DNA of 64,000 bases, from NCBI GenBank assembly GCA_003117195.1, contig BDSI01000048.1, positions 62,001-126,000 on the forward strand, written 5' to 3'. This document shows, in pieces, positions 48,985 to 61,800 of this stretch (its first letter is position 1; every line of letters begins with the position of its first letter). A model generated the notes under the pieces. It made no database searches and was not told the DNA's origin. It saw only the letters and a list, made by a program, of their open reading frames with translations. Source of the stretch: Eudorina sp. 2006-703-Eu-15. Taxonomy: Eukaryota; Chlorophyta; Chlorophyceae; Chlamydomonadales; Volvocaceae. Position numbers and translations under genes: made by a program.

Positions 48985-51900
48985 ATGGAAGCTCGGACTG
49001 ACTGCGCTAAGCCATGGAGCGCGGTTTATGCAGCTTTCATGGCCACGTCTTTCCCCTTGACGCAAATCCAACGCATGTTAGCATCTGTACTCATCAGCTT
49101 GCTCCTCATCGGAGACATGGGTATCGCGGGTGAGAGGCCTCTCAGCGCGTTATTAGGCATGCGATGAACATGGCATGCGCCAAGCTCGGACTGCGCGGCC
49201 CTGGCTCCAGGTTAATACATTCTTGTGCCGCTTGCGCAGTGGCTGACATGACGGTGCCCCACGCAACCTTCGACTGCAACCGCGGCTGCCGTAAGACATT
49301 CACCCCTGTCTGCGGAGAAGACGGGCGAACGTACAGCAACCCGTGTGTCGCGGCATGCCAGGAAGTGCAGGTCGCGTTGGAAGGTCCCTGCCCAGGTAAC
49401 CGCCTGCGCCGTCTGCGCTGTCTACCACTGATCGCTCCCTTAGCACCGCCTCCAGTACTCCATGCTTCCCCTTTTGTGCTTGTTTTTGGTTCTCAGAACA
49501 CAAGTATCAGCCGGGTGCCAGATAACGGCAGCACCACTGTGGTCCAGCCCGCGCCACCTAGGCCGTTGAGTACATCTGAAACCGGTACCTTCCGGCCTAG
49601 TGACGCCTTGCTCGGGCTCATAAACCCACCGAATCGCCTCATTCACCTCACTCACCTACGTGCGGCCATGCGAGACAGATCAAATGCTCTGCTGTTGCAA
49701 TCCAGACAAGCTGCCCCACCCATTCCGATTGTCGTGCGATAACCATGCGCGCCAGGCGAGCACCTCCTCCATCCCGACAATGAACACGTGGTGGCTGGGG
49801 GCGGTGAGGAGGAAGAGGAGGAGGTGGTGGTGGCAACAAAGGGCAGCGCCGCGCGCCGCCCATCGGCAGGTGCGGCCGGCGGGGTCGTCACGCGCCAACA
49901 CCTGGATGCCTACCGCCATGAGGGCTTCCGCTACGCCGGTCAGATGCGTTTCACGGCCGACATGGCGGGGAGGCGCTCGCACGCACGGCAGCAGCCGCAG
50001 CCACAGCCGCAGCAGGATGCCGACGACGACACAGGAGCACCGGCGGAGTCGGACCTGCCGTCACTGCAGCCGGGCCGCTTACGCGCCGTCCGAATCACGC
50101 GGGAGGGCCACGTGTACCTGGCGGACATGGACGAGAACGTGGACCGGGTCCTGGATACCCTCATTCAACGTCACCAGGAGGAGACGGCAGCTGCGGCCGC
50201 GGCAGCAGCAGCATCAGCAGCAGACGCAGCTGCGGCCGAGCTCCACAGCGAACTGGAGCCCGGGCGGGTGCCGCGCCAACACCACCAGCCCTACCGGACG
50301 CAGACGCTACTGCACAACCTACAGCAGTGGCGGGACCACGGTCGCGGTGGTGGCAGTGGCAGCGGCGGCGGCGGCAGCAAGTGGGCACGTCACACGATCG
50401 TCACCCCGGTGACCAGCCCCGCGGACCATGCGCTCCAGCCGCTCTTGGAGGCCACGGGCGCCGCCGCGACCGCGGCGGCGGGTTTCGCGGCGGCGCAGGG
50501 CTCCCCTTCTGTGCCCACGAACACCGCCGCGAGTGCGGACACAACTGCGGAGTCTGCGCAGAATGCGCATCAGGAAGGGGAATCAGGCGGCACCAGGGTG
50601 CTTGGCGGCTCCGGTGCGGGTCGTGATAGGCAACGGCAGCAGGAGAAGGCGGCCAACGGCAAGCAGCAGGAGAAGGCGACCAACGGCAAGCAGCAGGAGA
50701 AGCTCGCCCGCGGCAAAGATGGTGGTGGCGGCAGCAGCAGCGTTCACCGGATGGTGCGCCGCTCGTTGGGCATCTTCGAAACGGTGAGGCGGCATGCTTC
50801 AAAATGGAAAACAAAGTAGTATGTACAGACTCTGTGTGTGTACGCTCTCTGCAAACTGTGCCGGAAACAGGTTAGGCCTTGCGCACGGGGCGACGTCAGC
50901 GCCATATGGCCGCCGTGTATTGGCCTCCTGCTCTTGCTCCTGCGGTCGATGACCTCCGTGCCCCTCCGTGTCTCTACCGGTCTACACGTACCGTTGATGT
51001 GTGCCACCCTGGCCCTGCTCCCCCATCGCCGCGTTCAGGACGACCGCATCGACTGCCCCCGGACGGCCACCTACCCCTTCACGGCGGTGGGGCAGATCAA
51101 TGTGCGGGACTCCTCGGGGAACTACGTGTGCAGCGGCGCGCTGGTGGGGCCGGACGTGGTGCTCACGGCGGGGCACTGCGTCTTCAACCGGGGGGCGCAG
51201 GTGCGTGGGGCCCCGTGGTGGCGGGCGGGCGGGCGGACGGGCACCGAATGGCTGGGTGCTCGGGTGCTGAGTGGGTCCGGCTGGGCCGGTGAGCCCGATA
51301 GGGCAAGAAGCTCGGCGGAGGCTCGGGCTCCGAATGGCTGGGCGGGTGCTGCGCGGCTTAGGGCCCCGTCTGTCTTACCCAGGGGAAGAAGTAGCACGCC
51401 AACAAGGCAAGATCACTTCTGCGACCCAGGGAGATAACACAACAGTAGGTCCGCAGGATGTCCCTGGGATCGCCCATTTGGGGTGATTGCCTGTACACTA
51501 ACCATGAATGAATGAATGAATGAATGAATGAATGTTACAGCGGACCCCAAGGGATCAACGGTGTATACCAGGGCAAGCCCCAGCACTGACCATGTGGAGT
51601 ATAGCTGTCGCCCCCAGCGCTTCCCCGACGCTTGCCTCGTGCTGGCAGTGCCAGGTAGTCTGTGGGACCTAGCCACAGCAACTGACTGGCGCCCATCCCT
51701 CGTGTCCAACCCCTCTTGTCCAACCCCGCCCCGAACTCTCCCGCGAGTCCAGGTTGAGTAGACGCTTCCCCCTGACGGCACCCCTCCACCTACATTCCTT
51801 CACGTCGCCCCGCCTACTTACCTTCTTTCACGTCGTCCTCCCCAGGCTTTCTACGACAGCCTGGACTTTGCCCCCGCCCGCTACCACTCGCTGGACGGCT

Positions 51901-53399
51901 CGGTCGTGAACCCCTTTGGGGTGGTGCCCTGGAAGGACGTCACCGTGTACCAGGGCTACCAGTCGCTCACCACACCCGACCCCAACGTGTGCGTCGGGGA
52001 GGGAGGGATGGGGGAGTCCGGCCGGGGGGAGGAGTCCGGCAGGGGGGAAGGAGTGAGAGAGTTCGCGGAAAGGGAGACGGCGGCACAAAGCAGGCGGGGC
52101 GTTGTGGCGGGGACCACAGGTATTCGGCACGGAATGGAACGGAAGGCAACGGAATGGAAGGGGGCGGAAGGGAGCGGACGGGAAGGGAAGGGAATCCAAG
52201 GGAACGGGGACTGAGGTGCACAGCGGGCAGGGCGATATGTGATAAGCAGCGCCGACGATCGGTTGGCTCAAGCACGCCCTCAGAGCCGGTCAATCAGGTG
52301 TCTGGAGACCAAAGCGACTACAAGTCCCAGCACGGCGCTTCGCTGAAGTTACATGTAGCCATTACATCACATAAACCCTTTTTGGCATTGGTCGCCTGCG
52401 TACCACCGACAAATCTGCTTGGGACCCCGGGCCCCTGCCCGACCCACGGACCGACCACAGCGAAGCACTACGGACCCACGCATAGATCCCCGCATCTCTC
52501 CCTGAATCTCTCTCCCTCCCTCCCTCTCTCTGAATCTCTGAATCTCTTCCCTGGTCCCTCGCTTCCTCCCTGACCCGCCTGGCCCCCAGAGTCGACATTG
52601 CCGTCATCACCCTCAAGGAGCGCATCGGCTCCCAGGCGGGCTGGATGGGCGTCTTTGAGCCGTGCAGCCCCTACGCGCCCTCGCGCTACGTGGCCCTCAC
52701 GGCGGGTTACCCCTCGGACCAGCTACCGGGCACCTGCAAGACCACGCAGTGCGTCGTGGTCCAGGACCCCTGCACGGACGGCTACCTGTACCACAAGTGC
52801 GACACGGCGTCGGGGCAGAGCGGCTCCCCCATGTACATGATGGCCATGACGGCGAGTCGCAAGATGGGGCCGTACATCCGCGGCGTGCACAACATCGAGT
52901 GGGTCCAGGAGATGCCGGACGGCAGCACGGTGAGCTACATCAATTCGGCGGTCAGCATCACGCCCGACCACTACCGGTCCATCCTGGTGAGGGGGGGAGG
53001 GGAAGGGGGGAGAGGAGGACAGGACATTGGTAGACAATTTTATGTACTGTGCTGCTGCCAGGGCAAAGGTCCGGTGTAAGGATCGGCGGTACAAGGGAAG
53101 GGAGGGGAGAGGACGGGAGGGAACTGCGAAGTGGGAAAGAAGGGAATATGGTGGATATGGGGCAGAGGAGAAGAGCAGCGAGGCATTGGGTGGAGAGACA
53201 GGGAGGGAAGGAGAGAGAGAGAGAAAGGGAGGGGAGCAAGGGGGCCAGAACTGTGCCGGTGCCGTGCCTTGATCCCGTCCTCCCGTGCCCGTGTCTCCAG
53301 GCCTGGATCGGGCTGTCCTTCACCACCAACGGCACAACGCCAATGGGCCCCGCTCTGCCGCCCGACAACTACACCGCGCAGCTGTACGGCTCCCGATAG
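48985..53399 (+). CDS. Secreted Kazal-domain plus trypsin-fold serine protease
   Basis: Seven exons (48985-49129, 49240-49395, 49756-50783, 51039-51200, 51846-51988, 52590-52986, 53301-53399) join in phase to 709 aa. A hydrophobic stretch near residues 29-46 (MLASVLISLLLIGDMGIA) suggests a signal peptide. Met19 is an alternative start that places it better. Residues 61-99 are a Kazal inhibitor domain with six Cys at 61, 65, 73, 84, 88 and 99 and the core VCGEDGRTYSNPC. A low-complexity linker of about 340 aa follows (acidic, Ala-, Gln- and Gly-rich). From 444 comes an S1-fold peptidase: DDRIDC, LTAGHC with His489, VDIAVI with Asp547, and GQSGSP with Ser622. The complete triad predicts activity. 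GxSGSP resembles the V8/glutamyl-endopeptidase type. The linker could be a propeptide. The join at 50783/51039 is what unites both domains. Without it the first protein would end at 50819. Confidence 0.8.
51504..51534. repeat. (AATG)n microsatellite
   Basis: About seven perfect TGAA units in intron 4 of the Kazal-protease gene. Confidence 0.9.
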
Positions 53400-53445
53400 C
53401 AACCCCTGAGTGTTTAGAGAAGAGACCCGCCCCCCCTGTGTGTTA

Positions 53446-53482
53446 TCAAAGAGAAAAGCTGAGCCGCGAAAAGCTGAGCCGC
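53446..53482 (+). repeat. Short dispersed repeat, partial copy C
   Basis: CAAAGAGAAAAGCTGAGCCG with an internal duplication of AGCTGAGCCGC, next to a TG microsatellite as in copies A and B. It lies just after the protease stop codon. Confidence 0.5.
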
Positions 53483-55086
53483 CCCCTGTGTGTGTGTGTG
53501 TGTGGGTACCGTGGCGGGGAGGCTTGAGGTCCTGCTGTGGATTGAGCACGTGCCAATGTATGCGCTTGTGTCAGAGCGGACCAGGGCCAGGTACGGTCAA
53601 CTGCGAATCACTTGGACTAACCATTGGGTCTGCGAACGCGAGGGTGGAACATTGAGGAGAGCATATGGACTGTGGCCCTTGTGGGCAATAAGTCCCCGGG
53701 GCGACCTAGGACTGGAGGCCAAGTACCGTGATAGTGGCCCCAGCCCAGCTGTGGGAGCAACAGCCCCACCGCCCCCCCCCCCTTCGGATTGAGCCTACCG
53801 GAGGCGAAACGGATAGGCACGCGGGGGCAACTGACGCAGCGGAGTCGCCTTCAGTGAACTTCATACTGCACGGATGTGGCGAATGCTCCAGGATAGGATA
53901 TAGAAGATTGGTGGTGCTGTTTGGCCAGGTTGGCGGGCTGCGTCGGCCGCAGCGGCAGCAGCAGCAGCAGGAGGGGGCCGGCTGGGTGGCCGGTGCTCGA
54001 ATGAACACTTGGGCCTGTGGTGTTTGGCATACGGACTCCGGAAGCTCAGACGGACGGACGGGAAGAACATCGCCGATGAGGCGTGCGGCGCTGCGGTGCA
54101 GCGAGATGATCCATCCGCACGTGGGTGGGTGGGCCGGTGGTGATGCTGATAACGATATTCATGGACTGGTGCATTACGCAGGGAATGCCGCCTTTTTATT
54201 GATATTGTGGGCTTACATGCCAGAACATGCCTTCTTCTTTCTTGGTTGGCACCACTCTTCTTTTTCTTCGTCCCCTTTTCTTGTTTCGATTTGGATTGCA
54301 GTAGGTCATCGAGGCTGCGGCTGTATCGTGTGGGGAACGTGGCTGGGAACGTGATGTCCGGCCGGGCGGGGGATGGGGGGGTTATAGGACATTGGCAGAC
54401 ATATTTATACTGGTGGGGGCGGGGGTTGGGGGGAGCGGCGGGGGCGGGAGTAGGTTTCGGATCGGCAGGTGGCCGGGCTACCAGAGGACAGTCGCGAGTG
54501 CATCTCACGCACTGCTGCCGTACATACTGACTGCACCGCATTGCACCTTTCCGCGGTCGTCCACTCCGCTTGGCCGGAATCCAGGATCCACAGGATCTCG
54601 GAGGGGAAAGGCAATGGAGAACAGCGTCGCAGTTATTGTGTCGGTCCGGAGACGTTAATCTGTCATGTGTCATCTAGCTAGACGTGCAACGCGACCCTGC
54701 ATTTGTTTTGCAGGGCTGGGTCGGGACTGGGCGGGGAGGACACCTCGTTGGATGACGATACCGCCCATTGACTGTGTGTGTGTGTGTGTGTGACGAGGGT
54801 TGGTTGGGTCGCGGCGGCGGTGTGCTGAGCGAAGTAACCCACCCGACCCAACGGCGGTGTGTGTAGGTTAAGGGAAATGCAGCTGGGACATTGCTGTATC
54901 ACTACGGGGGGCGTGCATGCGCGGTTTGGATGGATGGATGGATGGATTAAAGAGGCCCATGAGCAGCGGGTGTGAGCCGCGCACATCGGAAAGTTGGTTT
55001 CCAGATCCCAACGGCGGGGGAGACGACGGATGCACTCCTGCTACTCCTGGCGAACACTCCCGCAGTGCACAAGGATCCAAAATATA

Positions 55087-55091
55087 TTACA
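55087..55091 (-). terminator. Candidate TGTAA polyadenylation signal for the carrier gene
   Basis: TTACA on the + strand reads TGTAA on the minus strand, about 1.2 kb downstream of the carrier stop codon at 56305. Positional assignment only. Confidence 0.3.
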
Positions 55092-56304
55092 ACGCGTGAT
55101 CATTTTCTGAGCAACTCATTAGGCAACGTCCTGAATTCCTGGTGCAGCGCCACCCCACATCCGAGTCATCAAACCGTCCATCGATAATTACCTACCGTAA
55201 GATGGGCTGTCCAGGGATCTAACAAACACGCCTCACACCCGCCGGCCGAAACCCTCGTTTTGAGCAACGTATCCCTAGACATCGGCACTATGCTGAATCC
55301 ACCGCAGATGCTAACAGAATCACACCTAGAACATCTCCGCGCTCAAAAACCTCTCTGCCTCTGTCTCTCCCTCTCTCTCTCTCTGGCGCGCGCGAGCATG
55401 TATACTCGACCGGGCGCAGTCTCGCTCAACAGCAATAATAACACGCAGCATTTCCTGCACTGACCTGCTTAGTCAATCAGCCAGCCATCAGCCACCTAAA
55501 AGACGCGCGCACGCGCACCCAAGCCCGACTGCACCTGTCAACTACCAACTGCACACCCGCAACCGCCCTCGACTGTTCGGGCTCGCCCAATATCCCACAT
55601 TCGCCACACCGCAGACCCTACACCCCCGGAACATCCAGCGGCGCCGTCGCAACGGAACGACTCTGCCCCTGCGTCATGCGTACTTGCAGCTGCGGTGCCG
55701 GCCGCACATCCCCCCATAAGTATGCAATGAGATGTCTCCAGCAGCCTGGCATGTCGACGCTGTCACCAAGCACATCGCGCACGCGGCTGCCCTGCGATAC
55801 GCCTGGGCCCCGTCGTCGTCGTCGTTACGCGCTTACGCCCCGTCACATAAAATAACCTTTCAAAGGCTTTTCGGATGTGTACTTGTACATCGTACACCCA
55901 CACTGTAACGCGTTGTAGTACACCCACACTGTACCGCGTTGTCATATCCGTACACCCCGCCTTTCCGCCCCAACGTGCGACGCTGCAGCGCGCTCCTTGC
56001 CAAATCGCAAGCTAGCTGTACACCCCGAGCGGCATCATGCCTACTTCTCCCCCCGCGGCCCCTCCGCCAGCCCCTGTCGCCTGCTTTCCTACAACCCTAT
56101 CTGACCGACCGTACCTGACCGACCGTGAGAACAGATGGAGGTGGGGTGAACCAGGTGCGGAGGGAGGCGGCGCGATTCCGCCTGGGCTTCCACCGCGCGC
56201 TGTCGGCTCCACCGCCTCGTCCAGAGGATCCCAATAACACCCCACTGAATCCAATCCAGTCCAACCACTCACGTGCGCGTATGCGTGTGCGCCTCTTCGC
56301 TGCG

Positions 56305-58537
56305 CTACACCAGCAGCTTAAGTACCTCGTAGCTCGCTACCACGACCGCACACGCAGGCGCCGTCCGCGCGGCACGGGGTCCCCAGCCCCGAAACAGACC
56401 CATGGGTCCCTCCTGCCGCAGGATCCGCCGCGCCAATTCCATGCCCGTCAGCCGGCCTCCGCCGCTGCCGCCACTGCCGCCGCCGTTGCGCACATCCCCC
56501 ATCTGCAGCTGCGTCTTGACGACGTCGAACGGCGTCGTCACCACCGCCGCCACCGCACCCGCCACGCAGCCCGCCACCATGTTTGCGGCGAACACGGCAC
56601 GGCCCGACGGACCCGCGGGTCGGTGGTGCTGCTCTATCCGCAGCGGCCGCTCATCGCCCACGACGGGGGCCTGCTGCTCGTCCGCCCAGCGCACCAGCAA
56701 GTCGCTCCGAATCCGCTCCACCAGGCCCCAGTAGATGGCGGAGAACGGCACATCCCGCGCCAGTGTCGCCCCCACGCCGGTCCACATCCGAGGTGCCGCC
56801 CGCAGCACCCCCGCCACCCCCGACACCGCCGCCTGCCGCCCCGCCGCTGCGGCTTCCGTCCCTGCTCCTGCCGCTGAGAGACCAGCTGCCGTACCACCCG
56901 CGACGACCCGGCCGCCGCTCACTGCAGACAACGCCGCGCCTGCTCCGCCGCCGACTGCGCCACCGCTGGCGGCTGCGCCGCCGGCGGCGGCGCCCGTGTC
57001 GCGCAACGTCTCCCGCAGCGCCGCCCACGCGGTCCGCGCGCCTCCGGCGCTGCCCTGCTGCCTCGTCCGCACCAGCTCAAGCGGACCCACCAGCAGCACC
57101 GCCAGCGTGCGCGCCGCGGAGCCCGCCACCAGCGGCGCAAAGCCGCCCAACGGTACGGCACACCGCTGCAGTAGGTAGTCGTACAGTGGCATGTAGACCC
57201 CCACCATCGGGATGCTGGCCAGCATGGCCGTGTCGGTGCCCCTCCAGAGCGCCGTAACGCCCTCCTGTGACCCCAACGGGAGGTAGGGGGAGGTACGGGG
57301 AGGTAGGGGGGGTTAGGGGGAGGTAGGGGGAGGTACGGGGACGGAGGGGGGGTTAGGGGGGCACCGGAGGAATCCGGGATGCGGCCCCGGACACGCGAGA
57401 AGTCCGTCAAGCGAGAGGGCCAATCGTGGGGTTCGGCAGCAAGGGGGCCCGACAGGCACTGCCCCGGGACAGGAACAATAACAATCCACACGACAGTACG
57501 GCCACCGTCGTCCTGGACGCGTGCGCAATCACGTCGACCCTCCACGGCGACCCTGCTCTGTCATGGTGCCCCTGCCGTACAAAAGCGCAGAAGGGCCGCC
57601 GACGTCGCCCCAACTGCCATCAGCTCATCGCAGAGCGGACCACATAGGGGGGACCCCACACACGCACAATCGCACACACAGCATGTATTGGTAACTGGTT
57701 TAGGTTCGGGTCGGGTTCCTCGCTGAGCACACTCATGCACACGTACCTTCCGTACAATGTCCCGAAGCACACCCGTGGCCGTCACGGGCCGGTACATCCG
57801 CGCGTTGTGGCAGCCCTCTGGCGCCCCCAGCCTCTCCGGACCCAGATCAGCGACCTTGAGGGCGCAGGCGCACGAGGACATGGGCAGCTGGCCCAGCATC
57901 AGCCGCCGAGGAAGGTGGGTCGCCAGGCTCTCGGCGCCCGCGCCGCTGTACCCCACGCCACCGCCCATGCAGCCGCCCGCCGCGCTGGCGGGCAGCTTGG
58001 TCTGGGAGCCCGACAGGGAGGAGGCTTGCGCCCATCTGACGGGGAACCTGCCAGGCGAGCTTTCGCAGGCGGGGGGCGGTAGGAGACAGACGGTGAGCAG
58101 AGGGACAGAGGGGAAGTGGTGACTGTGAAAGCGAGGAAATCTCACGTTTGACGCATGTGATATGTGATTTGGGGTTGAGCAGGTCGTGCAGCAGCCGGAA
58201 CAAGGCGCGGCTCGAGGATGCAAGGGCCGTGCGAAGAGACGTGGCAGCGATTCCCGCGCACATGGACGATGTGGCTCACCGTGTGAGCAGACAGGTCGGC
58301 ACCGGCTTGTCTGTGACAATTGAGGCAGCCTGTACTCGAGTCTGCATTCCATAACAGACGAATTCGAACTTCAGGAGTCGGCGCATATGCCGGAGCTTCT
58401 GGAGAGAACCCTTATGGGAACCTTACCTTCACAACATCAAGAGGATTTACAAGCAAGGCAGACAAAACAGAAGCTCCGGCTGCAGCCACAACGCGATGAC
58501 GCAAATCTGGTTGGCGAACATCGTCCGCTTCCACCAT
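56305..58537 (-). CDS. Mitochondrial carrier, SLC25A39/40 (MTM1) type
   Basis: Four exons (58537-58427, 58341-58280, 58047-57747, 57264-56305) give 477 aa with matching phases. Three mitochondrial-carrier repeats are visible. Their signatures are NPLDVVKTRVQ across the exon 1/2 join (residues 31-41), GPLELVRTRQQ (218-228) and TPFDVVKTQLQ (402-412). The block EGVTALWRGT and the segment IPMVGVYMPLYDYLL are characteristic of the SLC25A39/40/MTM1 branch. That branch supports mitochondrial glutathione import and was earlier linked to manganese and iron handling. The first matrix loop is long and contains four cysteines (GGCMGG, SSCACA, EGCHNA), as in SLC25A39. A Gly/Ala-rich insertion follows the second signature. 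The start ATG at 58535-58537 is the one that opens the first repeat. The gene is head-to-head with a scramblase-like gene 361 bp away. Confidence 0.93.
57268..57361. repeat. GGGGAGGTA-type decamer repeats
   Basis: About nine units of the form GGGAGGTAGG or GGGAGGTACG just inside intron 3 of the carrier gene. Confidence 0.8.
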
Positions 58538-58898
58538 TGTGGCTAGTTTGCAGTTACGGCATTGCGGGAGCTTGCATCATAGAGGTAATGCTGCACATGA
58601 TACAGATATACATGGTGCACATGGGAGACCACCGGCAAGAAGTCGCGCAGTGCTCCTTCATTACGTGGGTAAGTACGGCAAATTTTCGTGTTGCCATGGA
58701 ATCATGGAAATCGGACAAAGAGGGCTGATCTCAAAATTGTACAACTGCTCTGCAATTAATGGGATACTTTGTGACCGCACCTGTTGGTTTTTGTCCCGAC
58801 GGGCGGAGCAACACCTCCTATCCTCTCGAAGCCGTCGCGGCCAACTCAAAGCCGCGACGGCAGGCCTCGCCAATCTCAGATCCGCATCAGTAGCGTCG
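58538..58898. promoter_or_regulatory. Shared divergent promoter region, carrier and scramblase
   Basis: 361 bp separate the ATG of the SLC25-type carrier (-) from the ATG of the scramblase-like gene (+). No TATA box or known element is evident. An in-frame upstream ATG for the scramblase near 58704 would shorten the spacer further. Confidence 0.4.
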
Positions 58899-61800
58899 AT
58901 GCACTACTGTCACCTGCTCCTCCGCAGCGCCTGCACTCAGCTCGGGCCCCGTGCTGTCGATGCGGCGCTAGCCCTCGCCGGAGGCATCGCCCCCTCCCTC
59001 CTCCACCTACGTGCCCTCTCGAGCGCCTCCGGGATCCTCCGCGATGCGGTGGCAGCCTCCTCCCTCCCCAGCGCCAGCTGCGCCTCGGGACCCTGGTCCC
59101 TGACGGCCCCCAGCACCGCACGGCACCTCCACTCCTCACCCGGGTCACTTGCGGGGGACACGGATGCGGCTGTGCGGCGGCTGGCGGCAGCCCGGCTGCG
59201 GCGGGAGCGTGTGGCGGAGGCCGCCTCGCGGGCGCCGCGGCTCAGTCCGGAGGGCGGCAGCGGCGGCCCCACGGACCCGCCGACGCACCTTCCGGGCGCG
59301 GAGGTGGTGGCCGCCAGCACGACGGCGGTGACGCCGGTCGAGGGCAAGGCGTCGGATGTTCAGGTACGTACGTAGGTACGTACGTAAGTACGAGATGGGA
59401 TGGGGCGCGACGAGCGGCGAGCGGGCAGGCGGGCAGGCAGGGGGTCGATGGGGCGGTGGGGGCGGTGCGTCGCGCCGAGTGGTGATCCGCCCGATCGCTC
59501 AGCCGCACGCACCATCCCGCCGCCCCGGTGTAGACGCACCCATTAGCCCGAGAGGCACCTCAGGCGGGCGGACGCGCGGGTGCTTCGCCTCACCTCACCT
59601 CACCTCACCTCACCTCACCTCGCCTCACCTCGCCTCGCCTCGTGGAATGCGAGAAGGGCGCTGCCCTGTGTTTCAGGGAACCAAATATATGCCTTGCGTC
59701 CCGTGCTGGTTGGCTGGTGGGTTGCGCGATTGGCTGGGTGCTCTTGTGTGCCTGACACGTCCCCGCCTGCCTGCCCGCCCGCCTTGCCTTGTACGGGCTT
59801 GTACGGCCCCCATCCTGTTCCCTGTCCCTCCCCCGCGGGTCCTGCCACCCGCAGCTGGCGACGGCGCTGGAACACTCGGCGCTGATCGTCACGCGCCCCA
59901 TTGAATGGTACGACCGCGCGGCTGTCGACCGTACAGCAGTACGGCAACGACATGGGTTGAACATGGGATGCGGGCACGTGCGCTGTGTTCCGTGTCGCTT
60001 TCTTCCGTTGTCCTGTCGGTTTGTGTGCTGAGGGCGGGGGCCGGGGGACAGCCGCGTGAGATTGGGTGCGTCGTACCGATCAGGGATGTGGTGTCATTGC
60101 TGCTGAACGGATGGGATGCATGCATACGTGCGACGAATGAACCCCACCATACCAAACGAACAGGGCGAGCTGTGGGGCTGGCGAAGAAACCCTTCGACCC
60201 AAACCAGTTCCCGGTACACTGCCGAGCTGTGTGTCTGTCCACAACAATGACCAATGCTGGATGCCTGGGGCCGCTCCCCCCCCCGCTGTGGACGGGGGCC
60301 CCCGACCAGCCCGAGGAAAGGGGCCCGAGGAAAGGGGCCCGAGCCTGGGTGCAGGCCCGGCTGCGGCAGAGGATCTCTAGGGGGGGGGCCACCCTCACCC
60401 GTTCCGTTGCGGGCAGTGCCGCATCAGCCCCTGTCCCCGCACACGCCCCAGCCCTCCACCGGCCTCCCAACCTCCCGCCCCACCCCCCACCCCCTCTGCG
60501 CCCCGCGCTCGGCTCGGCGGCCCTCAGGGGCACGGTGATCTTCGGCTACGAACAGGTGGGCGGTGGTGGTGGTCGGAGACTGGATGGGGGCGGGAGGGGG
60601 ACTGGAAGGCATGGGGAACGGGTAGACATGCTCAGAAGTGCGCCGTCCTGGGGGGGACAGGAGGGGGACTGACCCATCCGTCCATTCACGAGAGCAGACG
60701 AGGTGATGATCGAACGGCCAGCCGTGGCCGCCCTCCGATCTAACGTTGCCGTACAGATTGACCACGGCTCTCATCACTGTCCGTGCCCGTACAGGCCAAC
60801 AAGTACACGGTGTACGACGAGACCGGTACGATTGTGGCGCTGGTGGCGGAGGACTTTGGCGGCTTCGGCAAGGAGCTCGGGCGGCAGCTGCTGCGCACTC
60901 GGCGCTCCTTCACCGCCACCATATTCAGCGCGGACGGTGGGTGGGGGGATGTGGATGTGGATGTGGATATGGGCAGGCGGGGCGACCCGGCTGGCAGGGG
61001 AAGGTGGTGGTGAAGGAAGAGCGGAGCGCTGCCCCGGTGAGGAGACGCGGGGTGAGAAGGGAAAAAACACGTACGGCATCGTGTATGGGTGCCCCTCCGG
61101 GTAGCTAAAGGGGGGATGGGCAGGGGGGTTTGTCTGTCGTCAACCTCTCGCGCTCGACCCCCTGCCCTCATCCCCATTCCTGACACCTCCCCTTCCCTGA
61201 CACCTCCTCCCCTCCCCTCCTCCCCCCTCCTTTTCCTCCCCCCCACGCCTCCCGCCCCCCGCCCCCCGCCCCTCCCCGCTCCCGCCTCCCCCCCCGCACC
61301 CCGGCGGCCCCCCGCCTCCCCCCGCAGGTACCCAGGTGCTGTTCCGACTGCGCCGCCCCGCCTACTTGGTGTCTTCCACCATGTACGTGGAGGACGGCGA
61401 GGGCAACCCCGTGGGCGAGATCCACCAGCGCTGGCACCTGCTCAAACGCAACTACGACCTGTACCTGGGCAAGAGCCAGTTCGCCGCCATCTCGGGTGAG
61501 GAAGGAGGAGCCGGGTGGGGGTGACTGGGGAGGCCGCCAGCTCGGGGCTTTGGGGGCGGAGCAGGGTCGGGTCGGGTTGGCGCGCGGGGGGCCATCACGG
61601 GACCGCGACCGCGACCGCGACCCGGGTGGTACGGGACTTACTTGTCAGTCAGGGGGGCGGGGGAGTCGCCGGGGCGCGTGCGGCGTGTGACAGCGGCCCC
61701 CACTCGTCGCCCGCGCATCATCATTATCACCACCACCGCCATCACCACCACCCGAGCCCCGCCGATCCCACCGACCCCATCGACGAGGCGGGGTTGCTCC

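Larger units (their letters stand above)
53400..56304. other. Convergent intergenic region, no gene seen
   Basis: 2.9 kb between the stops of the protease gene (+) and the mitochondrial carrier gene (-). It should contain both 3'UTRs. It holds a partial copy of a dispersed repeat near 53440, TG repeats at 53486 and 54773, and a CT run near 55365. ORFs such as 53728-54354 (+) show no recognisable domain. Confidence 0.55.

Noticed and set aside
49497..49526. Candidate exon after the Kazal domain using the TCTCAG acceptor
   Set aside because: In the required phase it reaches a stop after nine residues, whereas the acceptor at 49755 continues openly for 1,028 nt.
58140..58263. Extra candidate exon MCAGIAATSLRTALASS in the carrier gene
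   Set aside because: Exon 2 joins exon 3 directly in phase (phase 2) and gives a normal carrier loop. Including this segment is not needed and ends at a weak boundary.
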